From assembly GCA_945913015.1 (NCBI GenBank), contig CAMECH010000017.1, positions 1 to 52,186 of the forward strand: 52,186 nt of DNA. Direction: 5' to 3'. Every line of letters starts with the position of its first letter. The first letter of the stretch is position 1. The translations under genes were made by a program, and so were the position numbers. Positions 16,732 through 25,958 of this stretch are shown here, one piece after another. This DNA comes from an uncultured Bacteroides sp. Lineage in GTDB: Bacteria > Bacillota > Clostridia > Lachnospirales > Lachnospiraceae. The notes beneath the pieces were generated by a model that worked only from the letters and a program-made list of their open reading frames with translations, was not told the origin of the DNA and ran no database searches.

Positions 16732-17900
16732 GAAATCCGATTTCTAAGAAGGTTATGGAAATTGAGCCTTCAGGAATAAGAAAATTTTTTGATGTTGTAA
16801 GTGAAATGAAAGATGCCATTTCGCTCGGAGTTGGCGAACCGGACTTTGATACGCCGTGGAGAGTCCGCGAAGAGGGAATATATTCGCTTGAGAAGGGACG
16901 TACATTCTATACTTCCAATGCAGGCTTAAAGGAGCTGCGTCTGGAGATTGGCAATTATATAAGCAGAAAATATGACCTTCACTATGACGCAATGCATGAG
17001 ATAATGGTTACCGTAGGCGGAAGCGAGGCGATTGATCTGGCACTGAGAGCTATGGTGGAGCCGGGAGATGAGGTGCTGATTCCGCAGCCGAGTTATGTAT
17101 CATATCTTCCGTGTGCTGTTATGGCAGATGCAAAACCGGTGATTATTAATCTTAGGGCCGAGGATGAATTTAAGCTGACGAAGGATGAACTTATCGCAAC
17201 CATAACTCCAAAAACGAAAATTCTTGTGCTGCCGTTTCCGAATAATCCAACAGGAGCCGTTATGAGCAGGGAAGAGCTTGAGGAGCTGGTTCCGGTAATT
17301 ATAGAGAATGATTTATATGTTATATCTGATGAGATTTATGCAGAGCTTACATACAGCGGAAGCCATGTTTCAATAGCCAGCCTGCCGGGAATGCATGACA
17401 GGACAGTTACAATTAACGGATTTTCAAAAGCATTTGCAATGACGGGATGGCGTCTGGGATATGCAATAGCACCGAAGATAATAATGGAGCAGATGATAAA
17501 GCTTCACCAGTTCGCAATAATGTGTGCACCTACTAACAGTCAGTTTGCGGCGGTAGAGGCGCTTAGAAACTGTGATGACGAAGTGAGGAAAATGGTGGAG
17601 GCATATGACCAGCGGAGGAGGTTTTTGATTGATTCCCTAAGAAATATGGGACTTGAATGTTTTGAACCGTTTGGCGCGTTTTATGTTTTTCCGTCAATCA
17701 AAAAGTTTGGACTTACATCGGATGAATTTGCTAACAGACTGCTTCAGGAGGAAAAGCTTGCAGTAGTGCCGGGAACGGCATTTGGTGACTGCGGTGAAGG
17801 TTTTTTGAGAATTTCTTATGCATACTCGCTTAATGATTTAAAGAAAGGTCTTGACAGGTTGCAGTCTTTTATAAAGAAGCTTGAGGCAGGACAGAATTAA
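16728..17900 (+). CDS. Class I/II PLP aminotransferase
   Basis: A 390-aa fold-type I aminotransferase of the AlaT/PatA-like group. Key sites are FPNNPTGAVMS, SDEIYAEL (Asp/Tyr that contact PLP), NGFSKAFAMTGWRLGY with the Schiff-base lysine at residue 234, and the C-terminal FLRISYAYS containing the carboxylate-binding arginine. The start overlaps the Lrp stop (ATGA). The amino-acid substrate is not determined; coupling to an Lrp regulator fits alanine or aromatic amino-acid turnover. Confidence 0.9.
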   Translation: MRNPISKKVMEIEPSGIRKFFDVVSEMKDAISLGVGEPDFDTPWRVREEGIYSLEKGRTFYTSNAGLKELRLEIGNYISRKYDLHYDAMHEIMVTVGGSEAIDLALRAMVEPGDEVLIPQPSYVSYLPCAVMADAKPVIINLRAEDEFKLTKDELIATITPKTKILVLPFPNNPTGAVMSREELEELVPVIIENDLYVISDEIYAELTYSGSHVSIASLPGMHDRTVTINGFSKAFAMTGWRLGYAIAPKIIMEQMIKLHQFAIMCAPTNSQFAAVEALRNCDDEVRKMVEAYDQRRRFLIDSLRNMGLECFEPFGAFYVFPSIKKFGLTSDEFANRLLQEEKLAVVPGTAFGDCGEGFLRISYAYSLNDLKKGLDRLQSFIKKLEAGQN

Positions 17901-18041
17901 ATCGGCATTTGGCGGTTTTTGAGGATTTCCGCAGGATGCATCCTTTACAGAGCGATAGATAAAATAATGCATTTGCAACGAGGACGCTGCATATGCACAG
18001 ATACAGACGAGGGATATAAAATTGTATTATATCCGCCCGGA

Positions 18042-18072
18042 CTAAAGCGTTCTCGGAATGGAGATCAATATG
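18042..18072 (+). promoter_or_regulatory. Variant of the interspersed RBS cassette before cheX
   Basis: ACTAAAGCGTTCTCGGAATGG followed by AGATCAATATG is a degenerate copy of the sequence found in front of spoVAE and mutS2. It supplies the GGAG Shine-Dalgarno of cheX, six bases before the ATG. Confidence 0.55.
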
Positions 18073-18543
18073 GCTGATATTAATGTTGAATGCATAAACC
18101 CTTTTCTTATGGCCACTACAGGCATCATGCGCGATATGTGCCAGATGGAGATGAAGATTGGAAAACCATATGTAAAGCAGACGGAGTTTAATGATGATTC
18201 TGTTTTGATAATGATTGGTGTTACAGGTGAGATGCGCGGTCAGGTTATACTGGCATTTACAATTGGAAGCGCACTTAAGATAGTAAGCAGGATGGCGATG
18301 ATGGAGATGACAGAGATGGATGAGCTTGCAACAAGTGCCATAAGCGAACTCGGTAACATGATAATGGGTAATGCGGCAACAATTCTGTCTACAAAGGGAA
18401 TCGGAATTGATATTACACCGCCTACATTTTGTAATGGTACATTTACAATGTCTACATCTTACACAAAGAATGTATGTATACCGCTTACAATTGATGATGA
18501 ACTTATTATGGAGCTGGATATATCTGTTAAGAGTGAAGAATAA
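18070..18543 (+). CDS. cheX: CheX-family chemotaxis phosphatase
   Basis: CheX dephosphorylates CheY-P, resetting the flagellar motor signal. The 157-aa product has the CheX/CheC ExxN helix in AISELGNMIMGNAAT (around residue 92) and the flanking strands GQVILAFT and CIPLTIDD. Only one ExxN helix is seen, as in CheX. The ATG at 18070 is set by GGAG six bases upstream. It is not next to other chemotaxis genes; the trmL start overlaps its stop by one base, so the two are cotranscribed. Confidence 0.85.
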   Translation: MADINVECINPFLMATTGIMRDMCQMEMKIGKPYVKQTEFNDDSVLIMIGVTGEMRGQVILAFTIGSALKIVSRMAMMEMTEMDELATSAISELGNMIMGNAATILSTKGIGIDITPPTFCNGTFTMSTSYTKNVCIPLTIDDELIMELDISVKSEE

Positions 18544-19034
18544 TGATTAATATAGTATTGCATGAGCCTGAGATGCCGGCTAATACCGGTAATATCGGAA
18601 GAACCTGTGTGGCTGCGGGGGCAAGGCTGCACCTGATTGAGCCTCTGGGATTTAAAATTAACGAAAAGACATTGAAGCGTGCGGGGCTTGATTACTGGGA
18701 TAAGCTTGATGTTACAATTTATGATAATTATCAGGATTTTCTCGAAAAAAATCCCGGGGCTAAGATATATATGGCTACGACCAAAGCTTTGCATACATAT
18801 TGTGATGTGAAGTATGAACCGGACTGCTATATTATGTTTGGTAAGGAAAGTGCAGGAATACCTGAGGAAATTCTTCTTGAACATCCGGATACATCAATCC
18901 GTATTCCCATGATAGGGGATATACGGTCGCTTAATCTGTCAAATTCAGTTGCAATAGTACTGTATGAGGCGCTGCGCCAGCATGATTTTGCGGACATGCG
19001 TCTTTACGGACAACTGCATAATCACACATGGTAA
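18543..19034 (+). CDS. trmL: tRNA (cytidine(34)-2'-O)-methyltransferase
   Basis: TrmL methylates the wobble ribose of tRNA(Leu). The 163-aa minimal SPOUT protein shows NIVLHEPEMPANTGNIGRTC at the N-terminus, IMFGKESAGIPEE in the middle and IPMIGDIRSLNLSNSVAIVLYE at the knot, all hallmark positions. The start overlaps the cheX stop (TAATG). The product ends at a typical length, with no extra domain. Confidence 0.95.
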   Translation: MINIVLHEPEMPANTGNIGRTCVAAGARLHLIEPLGFKINEKTLKRAGLDYWDKLDVTIYDNYQDFLEKNPGAKIYMATTKALHTYCDVKYEPDCYIMFGKESAGIPEEILLEHPDTSIRIPMIGDIRSLNLSNSVAIVLYEALRQHDFADMRLYGQLHNHTW

Positions 19035-19072
19035 CAGATGGGGAATGAGATTTTCGTAACAGTATTTATCAT

Positions 19073-19891
19073 TTATTCATTGCGGATTAGATAATAGTCA
19101 ATCCGGCTGATTGTCATAAAACCACATTTTTCATAAAGAGACAATGCAGCGGTGTTACGGCCTGAGACCTGTAATACCAATGGCTTTGACAGGCTGCTTA
19201 AGGCGTTGGCAACGCAGCGGATTAACAGCGTTGCAAGCCCGGTGCGGCGGTGGCTTTCGTCAGTCATGACGCCCCACATATTGGTGAAGGATTCCTCATC
19301 CTCCAGATTGCAGCGGCACACGCTTTTGCCGGAGGAAAGCTCAATAAGCTCGCAGGTGTTGTACGGTTTTTGGCAGTGACGGTAGCCTGCATTCAGTGCT
19401 TCAAGCTGTTTTTGCAACGTGGCGGTGTCAGTTTTCATCAAAGAATTATCAAGTTTCATCAGATATTCAGAATGCGAATAAAGGTGAGACTTATTTTTTG
19501 CTTCGGATTGGGAAGGCAGACAGTAATAAAGTCTGGTTATTCCAAGCTTTTCACATTCACTGCGTGAGGACTTAAGCATTTGTGTAAAAACTCCACTGTT
19601 GCGATATGCAGGATGAACAAATGCGGTAAGTTCAGCTTCTTCAGAACCCGGAACCCATAAAAATGACAGGAAGCCAATCAGTTTATTGTCTGAAGAGGCG
19701 CGGTTAAAAGAGGTGCATTTAAAAGAGGCGCTGTCCTCTGTGGTTGCAACAGCAGTATAAAATGCCTTCTCACCATTTATTGACGAAGATTCATAGTACA
19801 ATTCATATTCGGGCATCAATGAGTTTAAAGATTCAATCCGGGATATAAGTTTTTTGCTTAAGTGGCTGTACGCATTTATTTTTATAGACAT
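19073..19891 (-). CDS. Tandem GNAT acetyltransferase
   Basis: A 272-aa protein with two GNAT-like halves. The first contains ELTAFVHPAYRNSGVFTQML (about 90-110) and the second TDESHRRTGLATLLIRC followed by QVSGRNTAALSLYEKCGF near the C-terminus; the second carries the cleaner acetyl-CoA-binding R/Q-x-x-G-x-A signature. The ATG at 19891 on the reverse strand follows AGAGGATTGGAT; a TTG two codons earlier overlaps the RBS. Substrate unknown. It stands alone, convergent with trmL. Confidence 0.82.
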   Translation of the reverse strand: MSIKINAYSHLSKKLISRIESLNSLMPEYELYYESSSINGEKAFYTAVATTEDSASFKCTSFNRASSDNKLIGFLSFLWVPGSEEAELTAFVHPAYRNSGVFTQMLKSSRSECEKLGITRLYYCLPSQSEAKNKSHLYSHSEYLMKLDNSLMKTDTATLQKQLEALNAGYRHCQKPYNTCELIELSSGKSVCRCNLEDEESFTNMWGVMTDESHRRTGLATLLIRCVANALSSLSKPLVLQVSGRNTAALSLYEKCGFMTISRIDYYLIRNE

Positions 19892-20001
19892 ATCCAATCC
19901 TCTGGGCTTTTTATGAGCTTATGTTAACATATGAATACGGTATTTTCAAGAAATCCGGTTTGAAGAGTATAATGCCATGAAACAGGGTAATCATTACAAG
20001 A

Positions 20002-20030
20002 TTGATATTTGATGTGTTTGATTGTATAAT
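20002..20030 (+). promoter_or_regulatory. Sigma-A promoter of degV-family gene
   Basis: TTGATA (20002-20007) and a perfect TATAAT (20025-20030) are separated by 17 bases, with the ATG 37 bases beyond. Confidence 0.85.
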
Positions 20031-20066
20031 TAGCATAAATTGAAAAATAAAAGGAGTCTGATACAG

Positions 20067-20945
20067 ATGAGCAAAGTTGCAATACTTACTGACAGTAACA
20101 GCGGAATAACTCAGAGCGCAGCAAAGGAACTGGGAATAAGCGTAATACCTATGCCGTTTTTTATTAATGGTGAGATGTATCTTGAAGATATAACACTTAC
20201 TCAGGAGGAATTTTATAAGCATCTTGCGGATGATGCCGAAATCTCTACTTCCATGCCTTCTCCGGGTGAAACTCTTGAAGTGTGGGATAAGCTTTTAGAG
20301 GAATATGACGAGATTCTTTTTATACCTATGTCAAGCGGGCTGAGTGGTTTCTGCCAGACAGCAATGATGCTTGCAGAGGACTACGAAGGGAAAGTACAGG
20401 TTGTTAATAACCAGAGAATTTCAGTTACGCAGCGTCAGGCGGTGATTGACGCAAAGGCATATGCGGATATGGGCTATGACGCAAAGAAAATTAAGAAAGT
20501 TCTTGAGAATGTAAAGATGGAATCAAGCATTTATATTACGCTTGATACACTGAAATATCTTAAAAAGGGCGGAAGAATTACTCCTGCTGCCGCAGCTATA
20601 GGAACAATGCTTAAGTTAAATCCGGTGCTTCAGATTCAGGGAGAGAAACTTGATGCATTTGCAAAGTGCCGTGGAAAGCAGTCTGCCAAGAAAACAATGC
20701 TTAACGCAATTAAAAATGACCTTGCAACAAGATTTGCACAGCCGAATTCACAGGGAAGGATTCATATTGCAGCGGCTTACACCGGTAATGAGGAGGAGGC
20801 TGCAGTATGGGCTGAGGAGATTAAGGAGACATTTCCGGGATATGATTTCCGTATGGATCCGCTGTCTCTCAGCGTTGCGTGCCACATAGGTCAGGGTGCA
20901 CTTGCAATAACAGCAACGGTATACGGATCTGAGCTGGATGCATAG
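20067..20945 (+). CDS. DegV-family fatty-acid-binding protein
   Basis: DegV/FakB proteins hold a fatty acid for phosphorylation by FakA. The 292-aa product has the opening VAILTDSNSGIT, the TSMPSPGE segment (TSxPS motif that lines the lipid carboxylate), IPMSSGLSGFCQTA and the C-terminal CHIGQGALAI, matching the family throughout. The ATG at 20067 follows AAAGGAGTCTGATACAG. It has its own promoter. No fakA (DAK2-domain) gene is present in the window, so the partner is elsewhere. Confidence 0.92.
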   Translation: MSKVAILTDSNSGITQSAAKELGISVIPMPFFINGEMYLEDITLTQEEFYKHLADDAEISTSMPSPGETLEVWDKLLEEYDEILFIPMSSGLSGFCQTAMMLAEDYEGKVQVVNNQRISVTQRQAVIDAKAYADMGYDAKKIKKVLENVKMESSIYITLDTLKYLKKGGRITPAAAAIGTMLKLNPVLQIQGEKLDAFAKCRGKQSAKKTMLNAIKNDLATRFAQPNSQGRIHIAAAYTGNEEEAAVWAEEIKETFPGYDFRMDPLSLSVACHIGQGALAITATVYGSELDA

Positions 20946-20953
20946 ACCCAAAA

Positions 20954-20981
20954 TTGATACATTAAAAAGTATTGATAGTAT
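20954..20981 (+). promoter_or_regulatory. Putative promoter of pepF
   Basis: TTGATA (20954-20959) and TAGTAT (20976-20981), 16 bases apart, lie about 46 bases before the pepF start, directly after the degV-family stop. Confidence 0.5.
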
Positions 20982-21027
20982 GTCAGGAGCTAAAAATTAA
21001 TATAAATGCTTCGGACACCGGAGGAAT

Positions 21028-22845
21028 ATGAGCGATAATAATTTGGAAAGGCTTCTTCCGCTGAGAAGCCAGATTAAATCATCTGATAAATGGAGACTTG
21101 AAGATATATATTCCGGTGATGAAAGCTGGCAGGCAGAGTATGATGCTCTTGCAGCCGAGCTTGATAATGAATGTGCTTACAAGGGGCGTCTTGCTGAATC
21201 AGCAAAGACGCTTCTTGATATGTTATGCGAATATGATTCGCTTGAAGAGCGCCTTGAAAAAATATATGTATATGCATTTCTTAAGCTGTACGAAGATATG
21301 AGTGAACCAAAAAGTCAGGTTATGGCGGGAAAGGCACAGACACTCTCTGTGCGCTTTGCCACAAGATATTCATTTATGGAATCAGAGATTATAGCTATAC
21401 CGGAAGATAAGCTTTGTGTATGGATTAAGAATGAGCTTGCACCATTTGCACATCTTATTGAGGATATGCTGCTTGAAAAGGTACATACCCTGAGTGAAGA
21501 AAATGAGCAGCTTCTGGCGGCTTCCTCGCTTATGCAGAGTGCGCCAAAGGATATTTTTTCGCAGTTTAACAATTCGGATATAGAGTTTGGCAATGTTACT
21601 GATGAAAACGGCACAGAGTCAAAACTGACATCAGCAAGATTCGGAAGCTTTATGGAGAGCAGCGACCGGAGGGTGAGAAAGGAAGCATTTACAAAGCTTT
21701 ATGCCCAGTATAAGTCACATATTAATATGCTGGCTGCAACGTATGAGGCTAACGTAAAGCAGGCGAGATTCTACGCAGGTGCGAGAAAATACGGCTCAAC
21801 GCTTGAAATGTATCTGTCACAGAATAATATTCCTACAGAAGTATACACAAGTCTGATTAATACAGTGAATGAAAATATACAGCTCATGCACAGATATGTC
21901 GCCTTAAGGAAAAAGGCGCTCGGTGTGGACGAACTTCATATGTATGATGTGTATGCGCCAATGACTGCTGATGTAAAAATGAAGGTAGATTATAAAGATG
22001 CCACGAAGATGGTGCTTGAAGGACTTAAGCCTCTGGGAGATGAGTATGCGGGACTTTTGAAAGAGGGCTTTGAAAACGGGTGGATTGATGTGCGTGAGAA
22101 CCGTGGCAAACGAAGCGGTGCATTTTCATGGGGAGAATACGGTACGCATCCTTTTGTGTGCCTGAATTATTCGGACACATTGAACGACGTGTTTACGATT
22201 GCACATGAAATGGGACATGCAATTCACACTTACTATTCAAATAAAAATCAGCCGCATGTGTATGCCGGTTACAGGATATTTGTGGCGGAGGTCGCTTCTA
22301 CATGCAATGAGGTAATTCTTATGAAAAGCCTGCTTGAGCATTGTGATGATGACGCAAAGAAGAAATATCTTTTGAACCATTTTCTTGAGCAGTTTAAGGG
22401 AACTTTGTTCAGGCAGACGATGTTTGCGGAATTTGAGATGATTACACATGCAATGTCGGAAAAAGGCGAGCCGCTGAATGCTGACAATCTGTGCAGTGTA
22501 TACAGAAAACTCAATGAAAAATATTTTGGACCTGACATGGTTATTGATGATGAGATAGCATATGAGTGGTCGAGAATACCGCATTTCTATACACCGTTTT
22601 ATGTATATCAGTATGCCACCGGTTTTTCGGCAGCCATTGCAATTGCAACAAAAATAACTGATGGATATAAAAACGGCGATAATACCGCAAGGGAAGGGTA
22701 TTTCAGATTCCTGTCCGGCGGAAGTTCAATGCATCCTATTGAGCTGCTTAAACTGTGCGGTATTGATATGGAGACGACCGGACCGGTTGAAAATGCGTTA
22801 AAGGTGTTTGGTGAACTGCTTGACGAGATGGAAAAGATACTGTAA
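21028..22845 (+). CDS. pepF: Oligoendopeptidase F
   Basis: PepF is a cytoplasmic M3-family zinc peptidase that trims short peptides. The 605-aa product has the zinc motif HEMGH at 393-397 within FTIAHEMGHAIHTYY, and downstream EVASTCNEVILM provides the third ligand region; the C-terminal YQYATGFSAAIAIA and FLSGGSSMHPIELL are typical of the family. The start follows CACCGGAGGAAT. It lies between degV and a membrane glycosyltransferase-like gene, with only 12 bases to the latter. Confidence 0.95.
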   Translation: MSDNNLERLLPLRSQIKSSDKWRLEDIYSGDESWQAEYDALAAELDNECAYKGRLAESAKTLLDMLCEYDSLEERLEKIYVYAFLKLYEDMSEPKSQVMAGKAQTLSVRFATRYSFMESEIIAIPEDKLCVWIKNELAPFAHLIEDMLLEKVHTLSEENEQLLAASSLMQSAPKDIFSQFNNSDIEFGNVTDENGTESKLTSARFGSFMESSDRRVRKEAFTKLYAQYKSHINMLAATYEANVKQARFYAGARKYGSTLEMYLSQNNIPTEVYTSLINTVNENIQLMHRYVALRKKALGVDELHMYDVYAPMTADVKMKVDYKDATKMVLEGLKPLGDEYAGLLKEGFENGWIDVRENRGKRSGAFSWGEYGTHPFVCLNYSDTLNDVFTIAHEMGHAIHTYYSNKNQPHVYAGYRIFVAEVASTCNEVILMKSLLEHCDDDAKKKYLLNHFLEQFKGTLFRQTMFAEFEMITHAMSEKGEPLNADNLCSVYRKLNEKYFGPDMVIDDEIAYEWSRIPHFYTPFYVYQYATGFSAAIAIATKITDGYKNGDNTAREGYFRFLSGGSSMHPIELLKLCGIDMETTGPVENALKVFGELLDEMEKIL

Positions 22846-22857
22846 CTAACCGGAGAA

Positions 22858-24396
22858 ATGAGGGGTATGATGAAGTTTTCATGCAAGTTTGATAAATTTT
22901 ACGGATATGTGGTTAATACGATTATGGTACTTGTTACGGGAGCTCTTTTGCTTCTTGCACTTTTTTCTACATCGGTAATCACTGCCGGAGAGTATACAAC
23001 GTATGCTTCGGATAATGTGTTTTTGCAGATTATTGCGGTAGCTGTTGTGATGGTGATTGCAGTTTGTGCCGTAAAATCCGAAAAAATCAAAAAAATGCTT
23101 GAAAACCCGATGCTTCCGAGAATCGCATTTATAGCGCTTGCATCATTTCTTCTTGTGCTTATAGTGGGAACACAGCTTTCGCCCGGTTCTGACTCGGGGA
23201 TGATATGCGCTGTTGCAAGGCGTATTATTTCAAATGATCTGTCAGAGGATTTTACGCTGACAACGATTCAGTATATGCAGAAGTATCCGAATCAGAACGG
23301 AATGGTAGTGTTTATTTATCTGCTTTTCAATCTGGTTGGAGTTGACAACTATGTGGCACTTCAGATTATTAATCTGATTTCACTTGGTGTGGCATATTAT
23401 TTTATTTATGTGCTTCTCAGGGAATTGTTCGGAATACGCATTGCAAATGTGAGCCTTCTGATAATGTGTGCGTTTCTGCCGTTTTCAATATACGTTATGT
23501 TTGTGTATGGGACGATGCTTGGAATGGCATTTGCGATGATGGCATGCACGTTTCTTGTGAAATTTTTTAAAACCGGAAAAATGCGGTATGGGTTTATTGC
23601 TGCGGTGAGTGCCGCACTCGCAACAGCATTTAAGTCAAATTATATGATTGTTTTTGTGGCGCTTGTAATTACGGCACTGCTTGTTTTTCTGCGCTCCAAA
23701 GACTTTAAAGTGCTTGCGGTGGTAGCTTTGGTATGCATTCTTAACCTGCTTGTAAGCCCTGTGACATCGGCTTTGTATTCAAAAATATCAGGAGCAGAGC
23801 CTTCAAATGGCATTCCGCACCTTGCGTGGGTGGCGATGGGGCTTCAGGAAAGCAAAGGAAAAGCAGAGGGCTGGTATAACGGATATAATGATATGGTATT
23901 TGAAAATAACGGAAGGGATACGGCGCTTGCCAATGAGGAGTGCAAGGCATACCTTTCTGAAAGAATACCGTATATGCTTAAAAATCCGGCGTACACATTG
24001 AAATTTTTTGCAAAGAAAACTGCCTCACAGTGGAATAATCCTACGTTTGAGTGTTTTACATTTATTCAGGATATGCAGATTAACCACCACAAAGTGATGC
24101 CGGCGCTTCAGGCACTTTATGACAATGACAGCGGAGTTAATAAGATGCTCGCATTCTGGATGAATATAATGCAGAGCTGTATTCTTGCAGGTGCATTTCT
24201 GTATTTTGTTATTAATTTTAAGAAAAATGATGTGTTGACTTTATTATATGCGGTGATTTTTGTGGGTGGTTTTTTGTTCCATTTTATATGGGAGGCAAAG
24301 TGCCAGTACACGGTTGTGTATGTTTTATTATTGATACCTTATGCGGTTATGGGATATAATGCCGTATGTAAAAAAATAGCGGAACGGAAGAAATAA
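22858..24396 (+). CDS. Polytopic GT-C/ArnT-like membrane protein
   Basis: A 512-aa integral membrane protein with roughly 12 hydrophobic segments. The first extracytoplasmic loop (about residues 105-140) has TQLSPGSDSGMI, an acidic loop position like the catalytic Asp of PMT/ArnT-type GT-C glycosyltransferases that use polyprenyl-phosphate sugars. The C-terminal soluble part seen in many GT-C enzymes is missing. Start choice is uncertain: ATG at 22858 has CGGAG close by, while ATGs at 22867 and 22870 follow AGGGGT. Envelope glycosylation is a guess from fold pattern. Confidence 0.65.
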   Translation: MRGMMKFSCKFDKFYGYVVNTIMVLVTGALLLLALFSTSVITAGEYTTYASDNVFLQIIAVAVVMVIAVCAVKSEKIKKMLENPMLPRIAFIALASFLLVLIVGTQLSPGSDSGMICAVARRIISNDLSEDFTLTTIQYMQKYPNQNGMVVFIYLLFNLVGVDNYVALQIINLISLGVAYYFIYVLLRELFGIRIANVSLLIMCAFLPFSIYVMFVYGTMLGMAFAMMACTFLVKFFKTGKMRYGFIAAVSAALATAFKSNYMIVFVALVITALLVFLRSKDFKVLAVVALVCILNLLVSPVTSALYSKISGAEPSNGIPHLAWVAMGLQESKGKAEGWYNGYNDMVFENNGRDTALANEECKAYLSERIPYMLKNPAYTLKFFAKKTASQWNNPTFECFTFIQDMQINHHKVMPALQALYDNDSGVNKMLAFWMNIMQSCILAGAFLYFVINFKKNDVLTLLYAVIFVGGFLFHFIWEAKCQYTVVYVLLLIPYAVMGYNAVCKKIAERKK

Positions 24397-24427
24397 GTCA
24401 CGACGAAATATGTAAGGGTATTGGGAT

Positions 24428-25387
24428 ATGTATATTGGCAATGTTGAGATAAAAAATAATGTAATTCTGGCACCAATGGCAGGGGTAACAGACCTGCCAT
24501 TTCGACTGTTGTGTAAAGAACAGGGCTGCGGCATGCTGTATTCTGAAATGGTCAGTGCAAAGGCAATTCTTTATAACAATAAGAATACAGAGGAACTGCT
24601 TACTGTACTGCCGCAGGAGCGGCCGATAGCGGTGCAGCTGTTTGGTTCAGATCCGCGGATTATGGCAGATATGGCAAAAAGGATTGAGGAGCGGCCGTTT
24701 GATATAATAGATGTAAATATGGGTTGCCCCGTACCTAAGGTTGTAAATAACGGAGAGGGTTCGGCGCTCATGAAAGATCCGCTGCTTGTGGGCAGAATTG
24801 TGGAAGCGATGGCAAAGGCTGTCAAAAAGCCTGTGACTGTGAAAATTCGCAAGGGCTTTAATGATAATATGGTAAATGCACCTGAGATTGCACATATAAT
24901 TGAAGAGTCGGGCGGAGCGTGTGTTGCGGTGCACGGAAGGACGAGGGAGCAGTATTACACAGGCAGTGCCGACTGGGACATCATAAGGCAGGTAAAAGAA
25001 AAGGTAAAGATTCCTGTTATCGGAAACGGTGATATAACAAGTGCCGAAGATGCAGCTTTAATGATGCAAAAGACAGGCTGTGACGGAGTTATGATAGGTC
25101 GTGCATCGCGCGGTAACCCGTGGATTTTCAGGGAGACGGCAGCGTATTTTAAAGACGGAAGCATTATGGCAAGACCTACTGATGAGGAAGTCAGGGAAAT
25201 GATTTTAAGACATGCAAAGCTGCTTATCAGATATAAGGGGGAGTTTACTGGAATAAGGGAAATGCGTAAGCATTTTGCATGGTATACCGCAGGCTTTCCT
25301 CATTCATCAGCTCTGCGCAATCAGGTCAATTTCATAGAGAGTTTTGAAGAGTTTGAACAGCTTGTAAAAACTGTGGGAAAATATTAA
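24428..25387 (+). CDS. dusB: tRNA-dihydrouridine synthase
   Basis: DusB reduces uridines in the tRNA D-loop with FMN and NADPH. The 319-aa product carries LAPMAGVTDLPFR (FMN site), VNMGCPVPKVV with the catalytic Cys near residue 100, VAVHGRTREQ and IGRASRGNPWIF, all standard. The ATG is 31 bases after the upstream membrane gene. In many Firmicutes dusB sits near lysS or ftsH; here ftsH is 15 kb away. Confidence 0.95.
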   Translation: MYIGNVEIKNNVILAPMAGVTDLPFRLLCKEQGCGMLYSEMVSAKAILYNNKNTEELLTVLPQERPIAVQLFGSDPRIMADMAKRIEERPFDIIDVNMGCPVPKVVNNGEGSALMKDPLLVGRIVEAMAKAVKKPVTVKIRKGFNDNMVNAPEIAHIIEESGGACVAVHGRTREQYYTGSADWDIIRQVKEKVKIPVIGNGDITSAEDAALMMQKTGCDGVMIGRASRGNPWIFRETAAYFKDGSIMARPTDEEVREMILRHAKLLIRYKGEFTGIREMRKHFAWYTAGFPHSSALRNQVNFIESFEEFEQLVKTVGKY

Positions 25388-25416
25388 AATTATATGAACA
25401 TTTGATTAAAATTTGT

Positions 25417-25445
25417 TTGACACCTTTATAGTAATATGGTACGAT
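25417..25445 (+). promoter_or_regulatory. Sigma-A promoter of csp
   Basis: TTGACA (25417-25422) and TACGAT (25440-25445) have a 17-base spacer. The predicted leader is about 65 bases, long enough to fold as cold-shock leaders often do. Confidence 0.75.
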
Positions 25446-25518
25446 ACAAAAGGTTAGTGAACACAGATTGTTCACACTTCAACCGCACTATTTTTATTCT
25501 TATTCGGAGGTACTTGGA

Positions 25519-25716
25519 ATGAAAGGTACAGTAAAGTGGTTTAACAACCAGAAGGGTTACGGATTCATTTCTGACGAGTCAGGTAACGACGTATTCGTTC
25601 ACTACTCAGGACTTAACATGGAAGGCTTCAAGTCACTTGACGAGGGCGCTGAGGTAGAGTTCGATGTAGTTAACGGTGCTAAGGGACCACAGGCTACAAA
25701 CGTAACAAAGTTATAA
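25519..25716 (+). CDS. Cold-shock protein
   Basis: A 65-aa CspA-type single-stranded nucleic-acid-binding protein. RNP1 (KGYGFISD) and RNP2 (VFVHYSGL) are intact and the opening [13 protein letters not shown] is canonical. The ATG follows TTCGGAGGTACTTGGA. Codon use (GAC, TTC, GTA, AAC) is clearly tighter than in neighbours, consistent with high expression. It is monocistronic, with its own promoter and a terminator 90 bases downstream. Confidence 0.96.
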   Translation: MKGTVKWFNNQKGYGFISDESGNDVFVHYSGLNMEGFKSLDEGAEVEFDVVNGAKGPQATNVTKL

Positions 25717-25806
25717 TCAAGAAGTTTTACAGTGTGCCTTTTTCTGATATAAATATAATTTATTTAGAAGAGATATATTGTTACACAACGAAGATTATGG
25801 ACGAAC

Positions 25807-25840
25807 AGGCTGTTGCAGTTATACTGTGACAGCCTTTTTG
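25807..25840 (+). terminator. Terminator of csp
   Basis: AGGCTGTTGCAGT pairs with ACTGTGACAGCCT (two wobble pairs) around TAT, followed by TTTTT. It lies about 90 bases after the csp stop, giving a sizeable 3' UTR. Confidence 0.88.
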
Positions 25841-25860
25841 CGTGTGCGGTGACAAAGGGT

Positions 25861-25889
25861 TTGCAAAATGCGGCTGATGTATTTATAAT
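25861..25889 (+). promoter_or_regulatory. Putative promoter of the yhfC-like/pdxK operon
   Basis: TTGCAA (25861-25866) and a perfect TATAAT (25884-25889) are 17 bases apart, about 70 bases before the start of the next gene. Confidence 0.7.
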
Positions 25890-25958
25890 ATAGAATTATT
25901 GAATAGGCGTTTTTAAAAAGCTTATGGAATTATTTAGAGAGTGAAGGGACAATAGTTT

